From positions 1 to 64,000 of the forward strand of contig NZ_RJVQ01000010.1 in the NCBI RefSeq assembly GCF_003856525.1: a stretch of DNA of 64,000 nucleotides, read 5' to 3'. Below are positions 19,523 through 29,264 of this stretch, one piece after another. Under the pieces are notes generated by a model. It had not been told where the DNA came from. It searched no databases and saw only the letters and a list, made by a program, of their open reading frames with translations. This stretch comes from Vibrio viridaestus. GTDB taxonomy: Bacteria > Pseudomonadota > Gammaproteobacteria > Enterobacterales > Vibrionaceae. Numbering within the stretch: position 1 is the stretch's first letter; each line of letters opens with the position of its first letter. The translations under genes and the position numbers were made by a program.

Positions 19523-19588
19523 CTAAAACAATGAACAGTCTCTTTTGAGACTGTCTAGTCATGAGATAAAAATAGAGAAATGAGCACA

Positions 19589-20047
19589 ATGGATATTCGT
19601 AAAATCAAGAAGCTTATCGAATTAGTTGAAGAATCTGGAATCGCTGAGCTGGAAATTTCTGAAGGTGAAGAGTCGGTTCGCATCAGTCGCAACAGCACTG
19701 CACCTGTAGCCCAAGCACCAATTCAATACGCAGCTCCTGCTCCTCTAGCTGCACCTGTGGCGCCAGCAGCACCAGTTGCTGAATCGACACCTGCAGCACC
19801 GGCAGCTCCTGCTGGGCACAAAGTACTCTCTCCAATGGTAGGTACTTTCTATGGAGCTCCAAGTCCTGACGCAAAACCGTTCGTAGCTGTGGGTCAAAGT
19901 GTAAAAGTTGGTGATACTCTTTGCATCGTTGAAGCGATGAAAATGATGAACCAAATCGAAGCAGACAAAGCAGGCGTTGTCACTGCGATTCTTGTTGAAG
20001 ATGGCCAACCTGTTGAGTTCGACCAACCACTAGTTGTTATCGAATAA
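19589..20047 (+). CDS. accB: biotin carboxyl carrier protein of acetyl-CoA carboxylase
   Basis: AccB carries the biotin that shuttles CO2 between AccC and AccA/AccD in the first step of fatty acid synthesis. The N-terminal [17 protein letters not shown] block, a flexible Ala/Pro-rich linker (about 40-75) and the C-terminal biotinyl domain with EAMKMMN, whose lysine is biotinylated, are all present. I choose the ATG at 19589 because homology starts there; an ATG three codons upstream at 19580 is also possible. accC follows after 14 bases, so the two are co-transcribed. Confidence 0.94.
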   Translation: MDIRKIKKLIELVEESGIAELEISEGEESVRISRNSTAPVAQAPIQYAAPAPLAAPVAPAAPVAESTPAAPAAPAGHKVLSPMVGTFYGAPSPDAKPFVAVGQSVKVGDTLCIVEAMKMMNQIEADKAGVVTAILVEDGQPVEFDQPLVVIE

Positions 20048-20061
20048 ACGGGGTTTTAACC

Positions 20062-21405
20062 ATGTTAGATAAAATAGTCATCGCGAACCGAGGTGAAATC
20101 GCACTTCGTATTCTTCGCGCATGTAAAGAATTAGGCATTAAAACGGTGGCAGTACACTCGACTGCTGACCGTGATCTGAAGCACGTACTGTTGGCAGACG
20201 AATCTATCTGTATTGGTCCACCACGCAGTATTGATAGCTACCTGAATATTCCACGTCTTATTTCTGCTGCTGAAGTCACAGGGGCAATTGCAATTCACCC
20301 TGGTTATGGTTTCTTGTCTGAAAATGCTGACTTTGCTGAGCAAGTAGAGCAATCAGGATTCATTTTTGTTGGTCCTCGTGCTGAGACTATTCGCCTGATG
20401 GGTGACAAAGTGTCAGCGATCAATGCAATGAAAAAAGCAGGCGTTCCTTGCGTACCAGGTTCTGACGGTCCTTTGGACAATGATGAAGCTAAGAACAAAA
20501 CATTTGCAAAACGCATCGGCTATCCGGTTATTATCAAAGCCTCTGGCGGCGGCGGCGGTCGTGGTATGCGAGTTGTTCGTAACGAAGGCGAACTGGTCAA
20601 CGCCATAAGCATGACACGTGCGGAAGCAAAAGCGGCATTCAACAATGATATGGTTTACATGGAGAAATACCTTGAAAACCCTCGTCACGTTGAAGTTCAG
20701 GTTCTTGCTGATGGTCAAGGTAATGCAATTCACTTAGGTGAACGTGACTGTTCAATGCAGCGTCGTCACCAGAAAGTAGTTGAAGAAGCTCCGGCCCCTG
20801 GTATTACTGAAGAAATGCGTAAGTACATCGGTGAGCGTTGTACACGAGCGTGTATCGAGATCGGTTATCGCGGTGCGGGTACTTTTGAATTTCTATACGA
20901 AAACGGCGAGTTCTACTTTATTGAAATGAACACCCGTGTTCAGGTTGAACACCCAGTAACTGAAATGGTTACCGGTGTTGACATCATTAAAGAGCAACTT
21001 CGTATTGCAGCAGGTCAGCCACTATCGTTCACTCAGGACGATATCAAAATTCGCGGCCATGCTATCGAATGTCGTATCAACGCAGAAGATCCAGAGAAGT
21101 TCCTTCCATCGCCAGGTAAGATCACTCAGTTCCACTCTCCAGGTGGTATGGGCGTCCGTTGGGAGTCTCACATCTACACTGGCTATACCGTTCCGCCGTA
21201 TTACGACTCAATGGTCGGTAAGCTGATCACTTACGGTGAAAACCGTGATGTAGCGATTGCCAGAATGAAAAATGCATTGAACGAAATGATTCTTGACGGT
21301 ATCAAGACCAACATTTCACTACAGTCATCTATCATGAACGACGAAAACTTCCAGCATGGTGGTGCGAATATCCACTATCTAGAGAAGAAACTCGGTCTGC
21401 AGTAA
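20062..21405 (+). CDS. accC: biotin carboxylase subunit of acetyl-CoA carboxylase
   Basis: AccC carboxylates the biotin on AccB using ATP and bicarbonate. The 447-residue protein has the biotin carboxylase N-domain ([18 protein letters not shown]), the ATP-grasp glycine loop [10 protein letters not shown] near residue 163, and the metal/catalytic [16 protein letters not shown] near residue 286. The length matches E. coli AccC (449). It closes the aroQ-accB-accC operon, and a good terminator follows. Confidence 0.97.
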   Translation: MLDKIVIANRGEIALRILRACKELGIKTVAVHSTADRDLKHVLLADESICIGPPRSIDSYLNIPRLISAAEVTGAIAIHPGYGFLSENADFAEQVEQSGFIFVGPRAETIRLMGDKVSAINAMKKAGVPCVPGSDGPLDNDEAKNKTFAKRIGYPVIIKASGGGGGRGMRVVRNEGELVNAISMTRAEAKAAFNNDMVYMEKYLENPRHVEVQVLADGQGNAIHLGERDCSMQRRHQKVVEEAPAPGITEEMRKYIGERCTRACIEIGYRGAGTFEFLYENGEFYFIEMNTRVQVEHPVTEMVTGVDIIKEQLRIAAGQPLSFTQDDIKIRGHAIECRINAEDPEKFLPSPGKITQFHSPGGMGVRWESHIYTGYTVPPYYDSMVGKLITYGENRDVAIARMKNALNEMILDGIKTNISLQSSIMNDENFQHGGANIHYLEKKLGLQ

Positions 21406-21432
21406 CATAGATTTTATTATATTGCATGCCAA

Positions 21433-21457
21433 AAGCCTGCTTCCAGCAGGCTTTTTT
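21433..21457 (+). terminator. intrinsic terminator after accC
   Basis: AGCCTGC (21434-21440) pairs with GCAGGCT (21446-21452) around a short loop and is followed by a run of T residues. It stands about 30 bases after the accC stop. Confidence 0.9.
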
Positions 21458-21525
21458 GTCATCAGACAAACGCAATAACATCTGCTACACTCTGCGCCAA
21501 ATCACTTTTTAGACAGGTCACAGCT

Positions 21526-22416
21526 ATGCCTTGGATACAAATAAAGCTTAATGCAACCAATGAAAACGCCGAGATTATCGGTGATAAGTTGATGGAAGAG
21601 ACTGGAGCCCTTTCGGTCACCTTTCTTGATGCCAAAGATACACCTGTATTTGAGCCTCTGCCTGGAGAAACTCGTTTATGGGGTGATACTGACATTTTAG
21701 CGCTATACGACGCAGAGGCCGATACTAGCCTCATCCTCAGACAAATAAAGGAATTCGGTCTACTCGCTGATGATTTCGCTCATAAAGTAGAGCAGATTGA
21801 AGATAAAGACTGGGAACGTGAATGGATGGATAACTTCCACCCAATGAAGTTCGGTCAGCGCCTATGGGTTTGTCCTAGCTGGAGAGAAATTCCTGAACCT
21901 GATGCTGTTAATGTCATGCTCGACCCTGGTCTTGCATTTGGTACAGGCACTCACCCGACAACAGCGCTCTGTCTTGAATGGTTAGATGGATTAGACCTGC
22001 AAGGTAAAACGGTAATCGACTTTGGTTGTGGTTCTGGCATTCTTGCGATCGCGGCCATTAAGCTCGGAGCAGCTAAAGTCATCGGTATTGATATCGATCC
22101 TCAAGCATTAATCGCATCACGTGATAATGCTCAGCGTAATGGTGTAGAAGAGCTACTTGAAGTGTACTTACCGCAAGCTCAGCCAGAGAACCTTCAAGCC
22201 GATGTGGTTGTAGCAAACATCCTCGCCGGACCTTTGCGTGAACTTTCTCCAGTGATTAAAGGACTACTGAAACCTTCAGGTATGCTAGCCATGTCTGGCG
22301 TACTCGATACTCAGGCGCAAGATGTTGCGACGTACTACAGTGACGAACTAACGCTTGATCCTATCGTAGAGCAGAGCGAATGGTGCCGTATTTCAGGCAT
22401 AAAGAATAAAGTTTGA
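21526..22416 (+). CDS. prmA: ribosomal protein L11 methyltransferase
   Basis: PrmA trimethylates ribosomal protein L11 at several lysines and its N-terminus. The 296-residue protein has the N-terminal L11-binding domain ([16 protein letters not shown]), the linker EDKDWEREW, the SAM motif [18 protein letters not shown] near residue 165 and [10 protein letters not shown] near 227. Length and order (accBC, prmA, dusB, fis) are those of Vibrio and E. coli relatives. It has its own intergenic region behind the accC terminator. Confidence 0.96.
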   Translation: MPWIQIKLNATNENAEIIGDKLMEETGALSVTFLDAKDTPVFEPLPGETRLWGDTDILALYDAEADTSLILRQIKEFGLLADDFAHKVEQIEDKDWEREWMDNFHPMKFGQRLWVCPSWREIPEPDAVNVMLDPGLAFGTGTHPTTALCLEWLDGLDLQGKTVIDFGCGSGILAIAAIKLGAAKVIGIDIDPQALIASRDNAQRNGVEELLEVYLPQAQPENLQADVVVANILAGPLRELSPVIKGLLKPSGMLAMSGVLDTQAQDVATYYSDELTLDPIVEQSEWCRISGIKNKV

Positions 22417-22488
22417 TCAGTTTATTTTCTAATTGACTGAAAAATAAACAATTTACAAAAACAAATTGTAAATGCTCAAATAATAGTC

Positions 22489-22530
22489 TTTTCAGGGCGC
22501 GAAAAAATGCGTAAAATGCGCGCCCTTGCT
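22489..22530 (+). promoter_or_regulatory. dusB-fis promoter with GC-rich discriminator
   Basis: A -35-like TTTTCA (22489-22494) and -10 TAAAAT (22512-22517) are 17 bases apart, and the -10 is followed by GCGCGCCC. In E. coli the fis promoter has a similar GC-rich discriminator that gives strong growth-phase and ppGpp control. The upstream 50 bases are A/T-rich, suiting Fis or UP-type sites. Confidence 0.6.
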
Positions 22531-22552
22531 GTTAAAGAACATTTAAGACGTT

Positions 22553-23527
22553 TTGAAGATCGGAAACTACCAACTTAAGAATAAGCTTATCCTTGCCCCA
22601 ATGGCGGGAGTAACGGATAGACCCTTTCGCGAGTTGTGTCTTCGATACGGTGCCGGAATGGCTGTCAGTGAAATGATGTCATCCAATCCAGCACTCTGGA
22701 AAACATCTAAATCGAAACAGCGCATGGTACATGAGGCCGAATCGGGTATTCGCTCTGTACAAATTGCAGGAAGCGATCCTCAGCTTATGGCAGAGGCCGC
22801 ACAATTCAGTGTTGAGAACGGTGCGCAAATCATCGATATCAATATGGGTTGTCCCGCAAAGAAAGTGAACAAAAAACTGGCGGGTTCAGCACTCCTACGT
22901 TATCCCGAGCTGATAGAAGATATTCTAAAAGCAGTAGTGAATGCCGTTGATGTCCCTGTGACGTTAAAAACCCGTACAGGATGGGATACAGACAATAAAA
23001 ACTGTGTCCACATTGCTAAAGTAGCCGAAGACTGCGGCATACAGGCACTGGCTCTACACGGTAGAACCCGTACGTGTATGTACAAGGGAGAGGCAGAATA
23101 CGACAGCATTAAAGCGGTCAAACAAGCGATCTCGATTCCGGTTATTGCTAATGGCGATATCGACAGTCCTGAGAAAGCGAAGTATGTACTGGATTACACC
23201 AGCGCTGACGCTTTAATGGTTGGACGACCTGCACAAGGACGTCCATGGATTTTTAATGAAATCCATCATTTTTTGGAAAACGGCATCACGATGCCGCCAC
23301 TTCCGATATCGGAGGTGAAGGAAATATTGCTTGGGCATGTTCACGCTCTCCATGGGTTTTACGGAGAGTTTCTGGGACCACGAATTGCGCGCAAGCACGT
23401 TGGTTGGTATCTGAAAGAGCATGAACAGGCAAGTGAGTTTCGCCGTACCTTCAATGCCATAGAAGTAGCAGAGCTACAACTGGAAGCACTCGAAGGTTAT
23501 TTTGATAAAGTTGCATCATATAATTAA
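22553..23527 (+). CDS. dusB: tRNA-dihydrouridine synthase B
   Basis: DusB reduces a uridine in the D-loop of tRNA using FMN and NADPH. The 324-residue protein has [12 protein letters not shown] at the FMN site, the catalytic cysteine in NMGCPAKKV (near residue 101), and [11 protein letters not shown]. The start codon is TTG (KIGNYQL follows), chosen because it aligns with the E. coli N-terminus and the next ATG lies past conserved sequence. The ribosome site is weak. It is the leader gene of the dusB-fis operon, where in E. coli its translation affects fis expression. Confidence 0.95.
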   Translation: MKIGNYQLKNKLILAPMAGVTDRPFRELCLRYGAGMAVSEMMSSNPALWKTSKSKQRMVHEAESGIRSVQIAGSDPQLMAEAAQFSVENGAQIIDINMGCPAKKVNKKLAGSALLRYPELIEDILKAVVNAVDVPVTLKTRTGWDTDNKNCVHIAKVAEDCGIQALALHGRTRTCMYKGEAEYDSIKAVKQAISIPVIANGDIDSPEKAKYVLDYTSADALMVGRPAQGRPWIFNEIHHFLENGITMPPLPISEVKEILLGHVHALHGFYGEFLGPRIARKHVGWYLKEHEQASEFRRTFNAIEVAELQLEALEGYFDKVASYN

Positions 23528-23546
23528 GAGAAGAGCTAGACCGAAT

Positions 23547-23843
23547 ATGTTCGAACAAAATCTGACTTCAGAAGCTTTAACAGTAACAACAGTAACTTCA
23601 CAAGATCAAATCACGCAAAAGCCTTTACGTGACTCCGTTAAAGCATCTCTTAAAAACTATCTTGCTCAATTAAATGGCCAAGAAGTAACAGAGCTATACG
23701 AATTAGTTCTAGCTGAAGTAGAGCAACCTCTGCTAGATACCATCATGCAATACACTCGTGGTAACCAGACTCGTGCTGCTAACATGATGGGTATCAACCG
23801 TGGTACGCTTCGTAAGAAGCTAAAGAAATACGGCATGAACTAA
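23547..23843 (+). CDS. fis: nucleoid protein and DNA-inversion factor Fis
   Basis: Fis is a small dimeric nucleoid protein that activates rRNA promoters and bends DNA. The 98-residue product ends in the highly conserved helix-turn-helix [26 protein letters not shown], identical in layout to E. coli Fis (98 residues). The start at 23547 (MFEQNL) gives that exact length. It is co-transcribed with dusB 19 bases upstream. The rRNA promoters at the left end of the window are likely Fis targets. Confidence 0.98.
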   Translation: MFEQNLTSEALTVTTVTSQDQITQKPLRDSVKASLKNYLAQLNGQEVTELYELVLAEVEQPLLDTIMQYTRGNQTRAANMMGINRGTLRKKLKKYGMN

Positions 23844-23868
23844 GACTTAGTTTTTAAGCTATTGATCT

Positions 23869-23905
23869 AAAAGACTTAACATTGATATGTTAAGTCTTTT
23901 TTATT
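23869..23905 (+). terminator. intrinsic terminator after fis
   Basis: AAAAGACTTAACAT (23869-23882) pairs with ATGTTAAGTCTTTT (23887-23900) around a 4-base loop and ends in a T-run. The A-run on the other side lets it also serve the convergent acetyltransferase gene. Confidence 0.92.
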
Positions 23906-23932
23906 TCACACAAGTAAATTCGTTCTCATCAT

Positions 23933-24625
23933 CTAAATCACAACAGGATTAGGCTGAAAAAGCTCTAGTTCACTATTCCTTACCCGTGTTTTTATTTGCT
24001 CAATAAAGTCTAAGATATTCGTATCCATTTTCAAATCAGCGAACTCAAGGCATGAGTATTTCCACCACTCCAGCTTTAATAGCTCATCTATTATTGACGG
24101 CTCAAATCGGAACCTGATTACTTTCGCAGGTACACCGCCAACAATTGCATAATCCGGAACATCTTTCGTTACAACTGAATTAGCAGCGATAATTGCCCCA
24201 TTGCCAATGGTTATACCCGGTTTTAATGTAACAAACCTTCCGATCCAAACATCGTTTTTAATAGTAATTGGCCCTGTAGACTGCATATCTACAGAGTTAA
24301 GCTGGCCATCCAACCCAAAGACATTACGCTCATAGCTAATTGGTGAGGTAGTAAATCGATCTGTTGGATGCTGATGTTCCATTACCCAAAGATCAGATGC
24401 GATAGAACAATAACGCCCAACAGTAGCATCGACAGGTAAAGCAGAGTGTGAATAAGAAAATGCGCCCATTTCCCAAACAGTACTACTTCTTTCAAAATTA
24501 CAATACGGTTCGATTTCGATTGGCTTGTCGCCGCACCGTAGTTTTTTCCACCACTTTCTCTTCACTGTTATATTATTGAGAGAGAGCTGCTTTCGTTGAT
24601 TAATACTCAGAATCAGTTTTCTCAT
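23933..24625 (-). CDS. CatB-related O-acetyltransferase (left-handed beta-helix)
   Basis: The 230-residue protein has the hexapeptide-repeat pattern of left-handed beta-helix acetyltransferases (residues about 65-185), with the loop around EHQHPTDRFTTSPISY and the coil-closing GAIIAANSVVTKDVPDYAIVGGVPAKVI typical of xenobiotic/CatB-type enzymes. Such enzymes move acetyl from acetyl-CoA to a hydroxyl of a sugar, an antibiotic or a polysaccharide; the true acceptor is unknown here. Ribosome site AAGG is well placed. It stands alone between the fis terminator and a broken deacetylase gene and looks like an accessory insertion. Confidence 0.82.
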   Translation of the reverse strand: MRKLILSINQRKQLSLNNITVKRKWWKKLRCGDKPIEIEPYCNFERSSTVWEMGAFSYSHSALPVDATVGRYCSIASDLWVMEHQHPTDRFTTSPISYERNVFGLDGQLNSVDMQSTGPITIKNDVWIGRFVTLKPGITIGNGAIIAANSVVTKDVPDYAIVGGVPAKVIRFRFEPSIIDELLKLEWWKYSCLEFADLKMDTNILDFIEQIKTRVRNSELELFQPNPVVI

Positions 24626-24729
24626 TGAACCTTACACACCGCTACTTTTGTTTTATAAAAAACAATATCATTTTATTTTTAATTATTTTTATTATTTATT
24701 TAAAAGTATTTAAGTTCAACCTAGATGGA

Positions 24730-24760
24730 AAATAAAAACCTCAATATCAATATATTGAGG
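24730..24760 (-). terminator. terminator-like hairpin reading left
   Basis: CCTCAATAT (24739-24747) pairs with ATATTGAGG (24752-24760) around a 4-base loop, and on the minus strand the stem is followed by TTTTTATTTT. It would stop leftward transcripts entering the acetyltransferase gene from the right, or may be left from a lost gene. Confidence 0.6.
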
Positions 24761-24784
24761 CTCTAAATAGTGGTTTAATACTGA

Positions 24785-25423
24785 GTGGTACTCTTCTCCA
24801 GAAAAGCCGCTATGCGCTGTAAAGTGCACGGCCACGCCTGCCACTCGGCTTACGCGCCTGAAGGAGTTAATGCCATCGAATACGCCGCAAAACTTATCTG
24901 TAAGGTGAATGAGCTTGCTGAGCCATTAAAAGAACAGCAGGATAAGCGATTCGTTCCCTCTTATAGTACGTTACAAACGGGGGTAATCCAGGGAGGCAGT
25001 GCGCTTAATATTGTTCCCGAGTTTTGCTATTTTGATATTGAGATGCGCTATTTACCAGGCAACAATGCCGCTGATACCTTCAATAGCCTTCAGGATTACG
25101 CTGAGAGTAAATTTCAGCCCGTAATGAAAGAAGTTCATCCTAATGCCCACATTCAGATTGAGACTCTGGCAGAATACCCGCCGTTACTTACAGACCCGCA
25201 ATAGCAGTTCGCTCAGCTGATTGCACAGTGGAGCCAATGCGATGATTTCGATACCGTTGCTTTCGGTACTGAAGGAGGACTCTTTGATGAAGCTGGTATT
25301 GCAACACTGGTGTGTGGGCCTGGCAGTATGGAGCAAGGACATAAACCCGATGAGTTCGTTACCGTTGAGCAGCTTAATCGTTGTACTGATATGCTTGAGC
25401 GGCTGCGGATCTGGATGCGTTAA
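24785..25423 (+). pseudogene. M20 deacetylase (ArgE-like) remnant, N-truncated with an amber codon
   Basis: One frame from about 24800 to 25423 encodes the C-terminal half of an acetylornithine deacetylase-like M20 peptidase: CHSAYAPEGVNAIEYA, GSALNIVPEFCYFDIEMR, then TEGGLFDEAG and PGSMEQGHKPDEFV, which carry expected family residues. Two defects are visible. The N-terminal half (about 180 residues, with most metal ligands) is missing, and a TAG codon at 25202-25204 interrupts the frame, after which the reading continues in the same frame to TAA at 25421. It should be inactive. A separate intact argE would be expected elsewhere. Confidence 0.85.
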
Positions 25424-25432
25424 CAGATAAGA

Positions 25433-25460
25433 GATGCCCGGTAGCGTTTGTCCGGGCATC
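25433..25460. terminator. stem-loop between the M20 remnant and nhaA
   Basis: GATGCCCGG (25433-25441) pairs with CCGGGCATC (25452-25460) around a 10-base loop. It lies between convergent 3' ends and may end transcripts from either side, but neither strand has a proper T-run after the stem. Confidence 0.4.
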
Positions 25461-25468
25461 GTTGATAA

Positions 25469-26878
25469 TCAGGTGTTAGATTCCTCTTGGTAAGGCGTAA
25501 CAAACCGCAGCCATAGATAGCCTAAAACCCCCGCAATAACCGTCGCCAACATAATGCCCAGCTTCGCGCTAATCAAATGTTCTTGGCTAGACTCAAAGCC
25601 TAATAATGCAACAAACATCGACATCGTAAATCCCATTCCTGCCAGTATAGCGAGACCAAAGATTTCCTTGAACGTTAATGAATTACTAAGCTGCCCTATT
25701 CCTGTTTTCACAGACAGCCAAGTAAGAGAGAAAATCCCTATCGGCTTGCCAACCACTAAACCGAGAATGACACCCCATGCGATGGGAGAGCTGCTCATAT
25801 CTTCAATGGCTTTCTGACTCACGGTTGTCCCCGCATTTAAGAAAGCGAAAATCGGTACAACAAACAAACTCACGGGTTTATCGAGCAAGTCTTCCCAGAT
25901 TCTTAACGGCGTTCTGGTTAAACGAGCTTTACGTTCTATGTGACTTAATCTTGAGTCTTTTTCCTCATCACCAAGAATTTCCTGAGGTTCGATTGGAGAG
26001 TCTTGCATACTTTTATCAATATCTCCCGCGGCGTGATGCATCGACTTCGCCAAGTGCACAGGATGAACAGTCGGACGAGCCGGAATCGTCAGCGCAGCCA
26101 AGACACCCGCCATTGTCGCGTGAATCCCTGATTCGAGGACAAAATACCACAGCCCCAATGAGCATATAACATACCAAATGGCTCCACGAATACCGAACCG
26201 ATTTAGCAAAACTAAAGCGACCAGAAATACTGCAGCAATTGCGACCGAGTTCCACATAATCTGATCGGTGTAAAAGATAGCAATGACAATAACGGAGCCA
26301 ATATCATCGACGATAGCAAGAGCGACCAGAAAAATCTTTAGACTGGGATTAACCTTTCCACCGAGTAATGCCATTACCCCAAGAGCAAACGCAGTATCAG
26401 TTGCCATAGGCACACCCCAACCGCCGCTTCCCTCACCGGAAAAATTGAGCAGACTGTATATCAAAGCGGGACATACCATCCCCCCGATAGCAGCCATGAT
26501 AACTGCGGACGACGCTTTGATGGAACTCAGCTCTCCGGCAATGAACTCGCGTTTAACTTCCAAGCCCAACATAAAGAAGAACAACACCATCAGGCCATCG
26601 TTGATCCATTCATGCGCACTGAGCTCAAAACTAGTATTATCCGCAAAGAACCCGAGCTTAATATCCTCTAGCGCATGGTAGGCATGAGAAAACTCTGAGT
26701 TAGACAAATAAAGCGCAAGAATGGTTGCAGCGAGAAGCAGCATGGCTCCCGTCGTCTGATTAGAGACAAAATTCTGAAAGGGCTGCCTGACATAATGGCT
26801 AAACGATTTTTCTAAAGGCGGCCGAATGTCGCACTGAGCTTGTTTCGCATCTTGATTTGATGTTTGAGATGTATTCAT
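25469..26878 (-). CDS. nhaA: Na+/H+ antiporter NhaA with enlarged cytoplasmic loop
   Basis: NhaA exchanges two protons for one sodium ion across the inner membrane. The transport core is intact: MATDTAFALG with D161, and the adjacent pair D191-D192 in AIVDDIGSV (E. coli D163/D164). At 469 residues it is about 80 longer than E. coli NhaA (388). The surplus is a hydrophilic N-terminal tail of about 35 residues and a charged insert at about 268-330, where E. coli has the short TM8-TM9 loop tied to pH sensing. It may be a second NhaA paralogue rather than the ordinary one. Confidence 0.9.
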   Translation of the reverse strand: MNTSQTSNQDAKQAQCDIRPPLEKSFSHYVRQPFQNFVSNQTTGAMLLLAATILALYLSNSEFSHAYHALEDIKLGFFADNTSFELSAHEWINDGLMVLFFFMLGLEVKREFIAGELSSIKASSAVIMAAIGGMVCPALIYSLLNFSGEGSGGWGVPMATDTAFALGVMALLGGKVNPSLKIFLVALAIVDDIGSVIVIAIFYTDQIMWNSVAIAAVFLVALVLLNRFGIRGAIWYVICSLGLWYFVLESGIHATMAGVLAALTIPARPTVHPVHLAKSMHHAAGDIDKSMQDSPIEPQEILGDEEKDSRLSHIERKARLTRTPLRIWEDLLDKPVSLFVVPIFAFLNAGTTVSQKAIEDMSSSPIAWGVILGLVVGKPIGIFSLTWLSVKTGIGQLSNSLTFKEIFGLAILAGMGFTMSMFVALLGFESSQEHLISAKLGIMLATVIAGVLGYLWLRFVTPYQEESNT

Positions 26879-26984
26879 AGAACCGGAGTATCCTTATCTT
26901 TTGATAATACACGCTTTCTATTGTGACATCTCAAGATGTAACTTTCATATCAAATTTGCGAATATTCCCCAGTAAGTGTTTGGT

Positions 26985-27386
26985 TTACTGCTCCAACGCT
27001 TCTAAAATGGAGCAATGACTAGCGTCATCATCGGCTTCTCCACAGCAGGCGTCGTTGATTTTTTTCAGCGCTTGGCGAATTCGTTGCAGGTCTTTGATTT
27101 TGTCATCAATCACCGACAATTTTGCAGTTGTAATAGCTTTGACTTCCGCACAACTATGTTCAGTTGCTTCTAGCCGGATACCGAGCAGCTCTCGAATTTC
27201 ATCTAAAGACAGTCCAAGGGATTTTGCTTTTAGAATAAACTTAATCTGCTTTTCACTCTCTGTTGAGTAAAGCCGATACCCTGACTCACTCCGACTATCC
27301 GGAGTGATAAGCTGGTTCTTTTCATAAAACCGTAGAGTTTCAGTTGTCACCCCACAGCGCTTCGCCAATTCCCCGATCTGAAACAT
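26985..27386 (-). CDS. zntR: Zn(II)-responsive MerR-family regulator ZntR
   Basis: The 133-residue protein has the MerR winged helix (FQIGELAKRCGVTTETLRFYEKN), a dimerisation helix and the metal loop NDACCGEADDDASHCSILEAL, which places cysteines and a histidine as in E. coli ZntR. The cysteine in HSCAEVK supplies the partner ligand. ZntR activates a zinc exporter when zinc is high. The start at 27386 gives homology from residue 1; the longer frame adds an unconserved lead. No zntA-type exporter lies in the window, so its target is distant. Confidence 0.88.
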   Translation of the reverse strand: MFQIGELAKRCGVTTETLRFYEKNQLITPDSRSESGYRLYSTESEKQIKFILKAKSLGLSLDEIRELLGIRLEATEHSCAEVKAITTAKLSVIDDKIKDLQRIRQALKKINDACCGEADDDASHCSILEALEQ

Positions 27387-27453
27387 CTGAAATCCTATAC
27401 AATTTAATAACAACTATGATTTAAAATACGCTAATTCGGAAATATTTTCCCGA

Positions 27454-27500
27454 TGCCAAACGATTGCGCGAGCTTTTTTGTGATTAATTCGTTAGAATAC
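27454..27500 (+). promoter_or_regulatory. purH promoter with candidate PurR box
   Basis: TGCCAAACGATTGCGC (27454-27469) matches the PurR operator ACGCAAACGTTTGCGT at 11 of 16 positions, with the central AAACG intact. A -10 TAGAAT (27493-27498) follows at a distance that puts the box over the -35 area, which fits repression of purHD by PurR and hypoxanthine or guanine. The -35 itself is weak. Confidence 0.55.
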
Positions 27501-27564
27501 GCGCCACTGATTTTTGCTTAGTACTTTTTAACACTAACTCCGTGAATGTGAGGAACATCGTAGC

Positions 27565-29157
27565 ATGAATAACGCTCGTCCTATTCGCCGTGCGCTGATC
27601 AGCGTATCAGATAAAACTGGAATTGTAGAATTCGCCCAGGCACTTACTCAACGTGGTGTAGATATCCTATCTACTGGCGGTACAGCCCGTCTTTTAGCAG
27701 AGCAAGGCATCGCAGTAACTGAAGTATCTGACTACACAGGCTTTCCAGAAATGATGGATGGCCGCGTAAAAACGCTTCATCCTAAAGTGCATGGTGGTGT
27801 ACTAGGTCGTCGTGGCCAGGACGATGACGTCATGGAAAAACACGGTATTCAACCGATTGACATGGTTGTTGTTAACCTTTACCCATTCGCAGCAACGGTT
27901 GCGAAAGAAGGTTGTAGGCTAGAAGATGCGGTTGAAAACATCGATATCGGTGGTCCAACAATGGTCCGCTCTGCAGCGAAAAACCATAAAGACGTAACGA
28001 TTGTCGTTAATGCCTCTGACTATGATCGCGTTGTTGCCGAAATGGACGCTAACGATAAATCGCTAACGCTGGAAACTCGTTTTGATTTAGCTATCGCAGC
28101 ATTCGAACATACTGCAGCTTACGACGGTATGATTGCAAACTACTTTGGCACCATGGTTCCATCTTACGGTGAGAACAAAGAAGGTGACGAAGAGTCTGAA
28201 TTCCCTCGCACATTCAACATGCAATTCGAGAAAAAACAAGACATGCGTTACGGTGAAAACAGTCACCAGGCTGCTGCGTTTTATGTTGAAAGTGATGCGG
28301 CAAATGGCTCCGTTTCATCAGCAAAACAAATTCAGGGTAAAGCTCTGTCATACAACAATATCGCGGATACTGACGCAGCTCTAGAGTGTGTGAAAGAGTT
28401 CGCTGAACCAGCATGTGTTATTGTAAAACACGCTAACCCTTGTGGTGTTGCTCTGGGTAGCGACATACTAGAAGCTTACAACCGCGCTTTCCAGACTGAT
28501 CCAACGTCTGCCTTTGGCGGTATTATCGCATTCAACCGCGAGCTTGACGCTGAAACGGCTAAAGCGATTGTTGACCGTCAGTTTGTTGAAGTCATCATTG
28601 CTCCTAAAGTTACAGCAGAAGCCATTGAAATTGTTGCAGCGAAGAAAAACGTTCGTTTACTTGAATGTGGCGAATGGACTGCAAAATCAACTGGCTTTGA
28701 CGTGAAACGCGTTAACGGTGGTCTGCTCGTTCAAGACCGCGACCAAGGTATGGTTGCTCTGGACGATCTGAAAGTCGTGACAAAACGTCAACCATCAGAA
28801 GAAGAGTTGAAAGATGCTCTGTTCTGCTGGAAAGTAGCAAAATACGTAAAATCGAATGCGATTGTCTATGCTAAAGGTGATATGACAATTGGTGTGGGTG
28901 CAGGCCAAATGAGCCGAGTTTATTCTGCTAAAATTGCGGGTATAAAAGCCGCAGACGAAGGTCTAAAAGTAGAAGGTTCGGTAATGGCATCTGATGCATT
29001 CTTCCCATTCCGTGATGGTATTGATGCAGCGGCTGAAGCGGGTATCACCTGTGTTATCCAACCAGGAGGTTCTATGCGTGATGACGAAGTTATTGCAGCA
29101 GCCGACGAGCACGGTATGGCAATGGTCTTCACCGGTATGCGTCACTTTAGACACTAA
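27565..29157 (+). CDS. purH: bifunctional AICAR transformylase / IMP cyclohydrolase
   Basis: PurH performs the last two steps of IMP synthesis. The 530-residue protein has the N-terminal cyclohydrolase domain ([38 protein letters not shown]) and the C-terminal transformylase domain with [13 protein letters not shown] and [10 protein letters not shown], which hold the catalytic lysine-histidine pair, and ends in [20 protein letters not shown]. Length equals the E. coli enzyme (529). purD follows 107 bases later with a hairpin between them. Confidence 0.98.
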   Translation: MNNARPIRRALISVSDKTGIVEFAQALTQRGVDILSTGGTARLLAEQGIAVTEVSDYTGFPEMMDGRVKTLHPKVHGGVLGRRGQDDDVMEKHGIQPIDMVVVNLYPFAATVAKEGCRLEDAVENIDIGGPTMVRSAAKNHKDVTIVVNASDYDRVVAEMDANDKSLTLETRFDLAIAAFEHTAAYDGMIANYFGTMVPSYGENKEGDEESEFPRTFNMQFEKKQDMRYGENSHQAAAFYVESDAANGSVSSAKQIQGKALSYNNIADTDAALECVKEFAEPACVIVKHANPCGVALGSDILEAYNRAFQTDPTSAFGGIIAFNRELDAETAKAIVDRQFVEVIIAPKVTAEAIEIVAAKKNVRLLECGEWTAKSTGFDVKRVNGGLLVQDRDQGMVALDDLKVVTKRQPSEEELKDALFCWKVAKYVKSNAIVYAKGDMTIGVGAGQMSRVYSAKIAGIKAADEGLKVEGSVMASDAFFPFRDGIDAAAEAGITCVIQPGGSMRDDEVIAAADEHGMAMVFTGMRHFRH

Positions 29158-29183
29158 TAAGCCAAGTTAACGAGTTTTAAGTG

Positions 29184-29210
29184 GTCAGAAGTACAATATC
29201 GACTTCTGAC
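29184..29210 (+). terminator. hairpin between purH and purD
   Basis: GTCAGAAGT (29184-29192) pairs with ACTTCTGAC (29202-29210) around a 9-base loop, followed by TCTTATCTCT. The T-run is poor, so this is more likely a partial terminator or an RNA-stabilising hairpin inside the purHD transcript. Confidence 0.45.
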
Positions 29211-29264
29211 TCTTATCTCTCAAACGAATTCTGAAACACTGAATACTATTAAGGAACTCATCCT

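Noticed and set aside
24730-24760. Hairpin considered as an insertion sequence end
   Set aside because: There is no transposase, no partner inverted repeat and no target duplication that I can see; it has the layout of a terminator.
27471-27483. TTGTGA near the purH promoter as a -35 box
   Set aside because: It is only nine bases from the -10 TAGAAT, which is not usable spacing.
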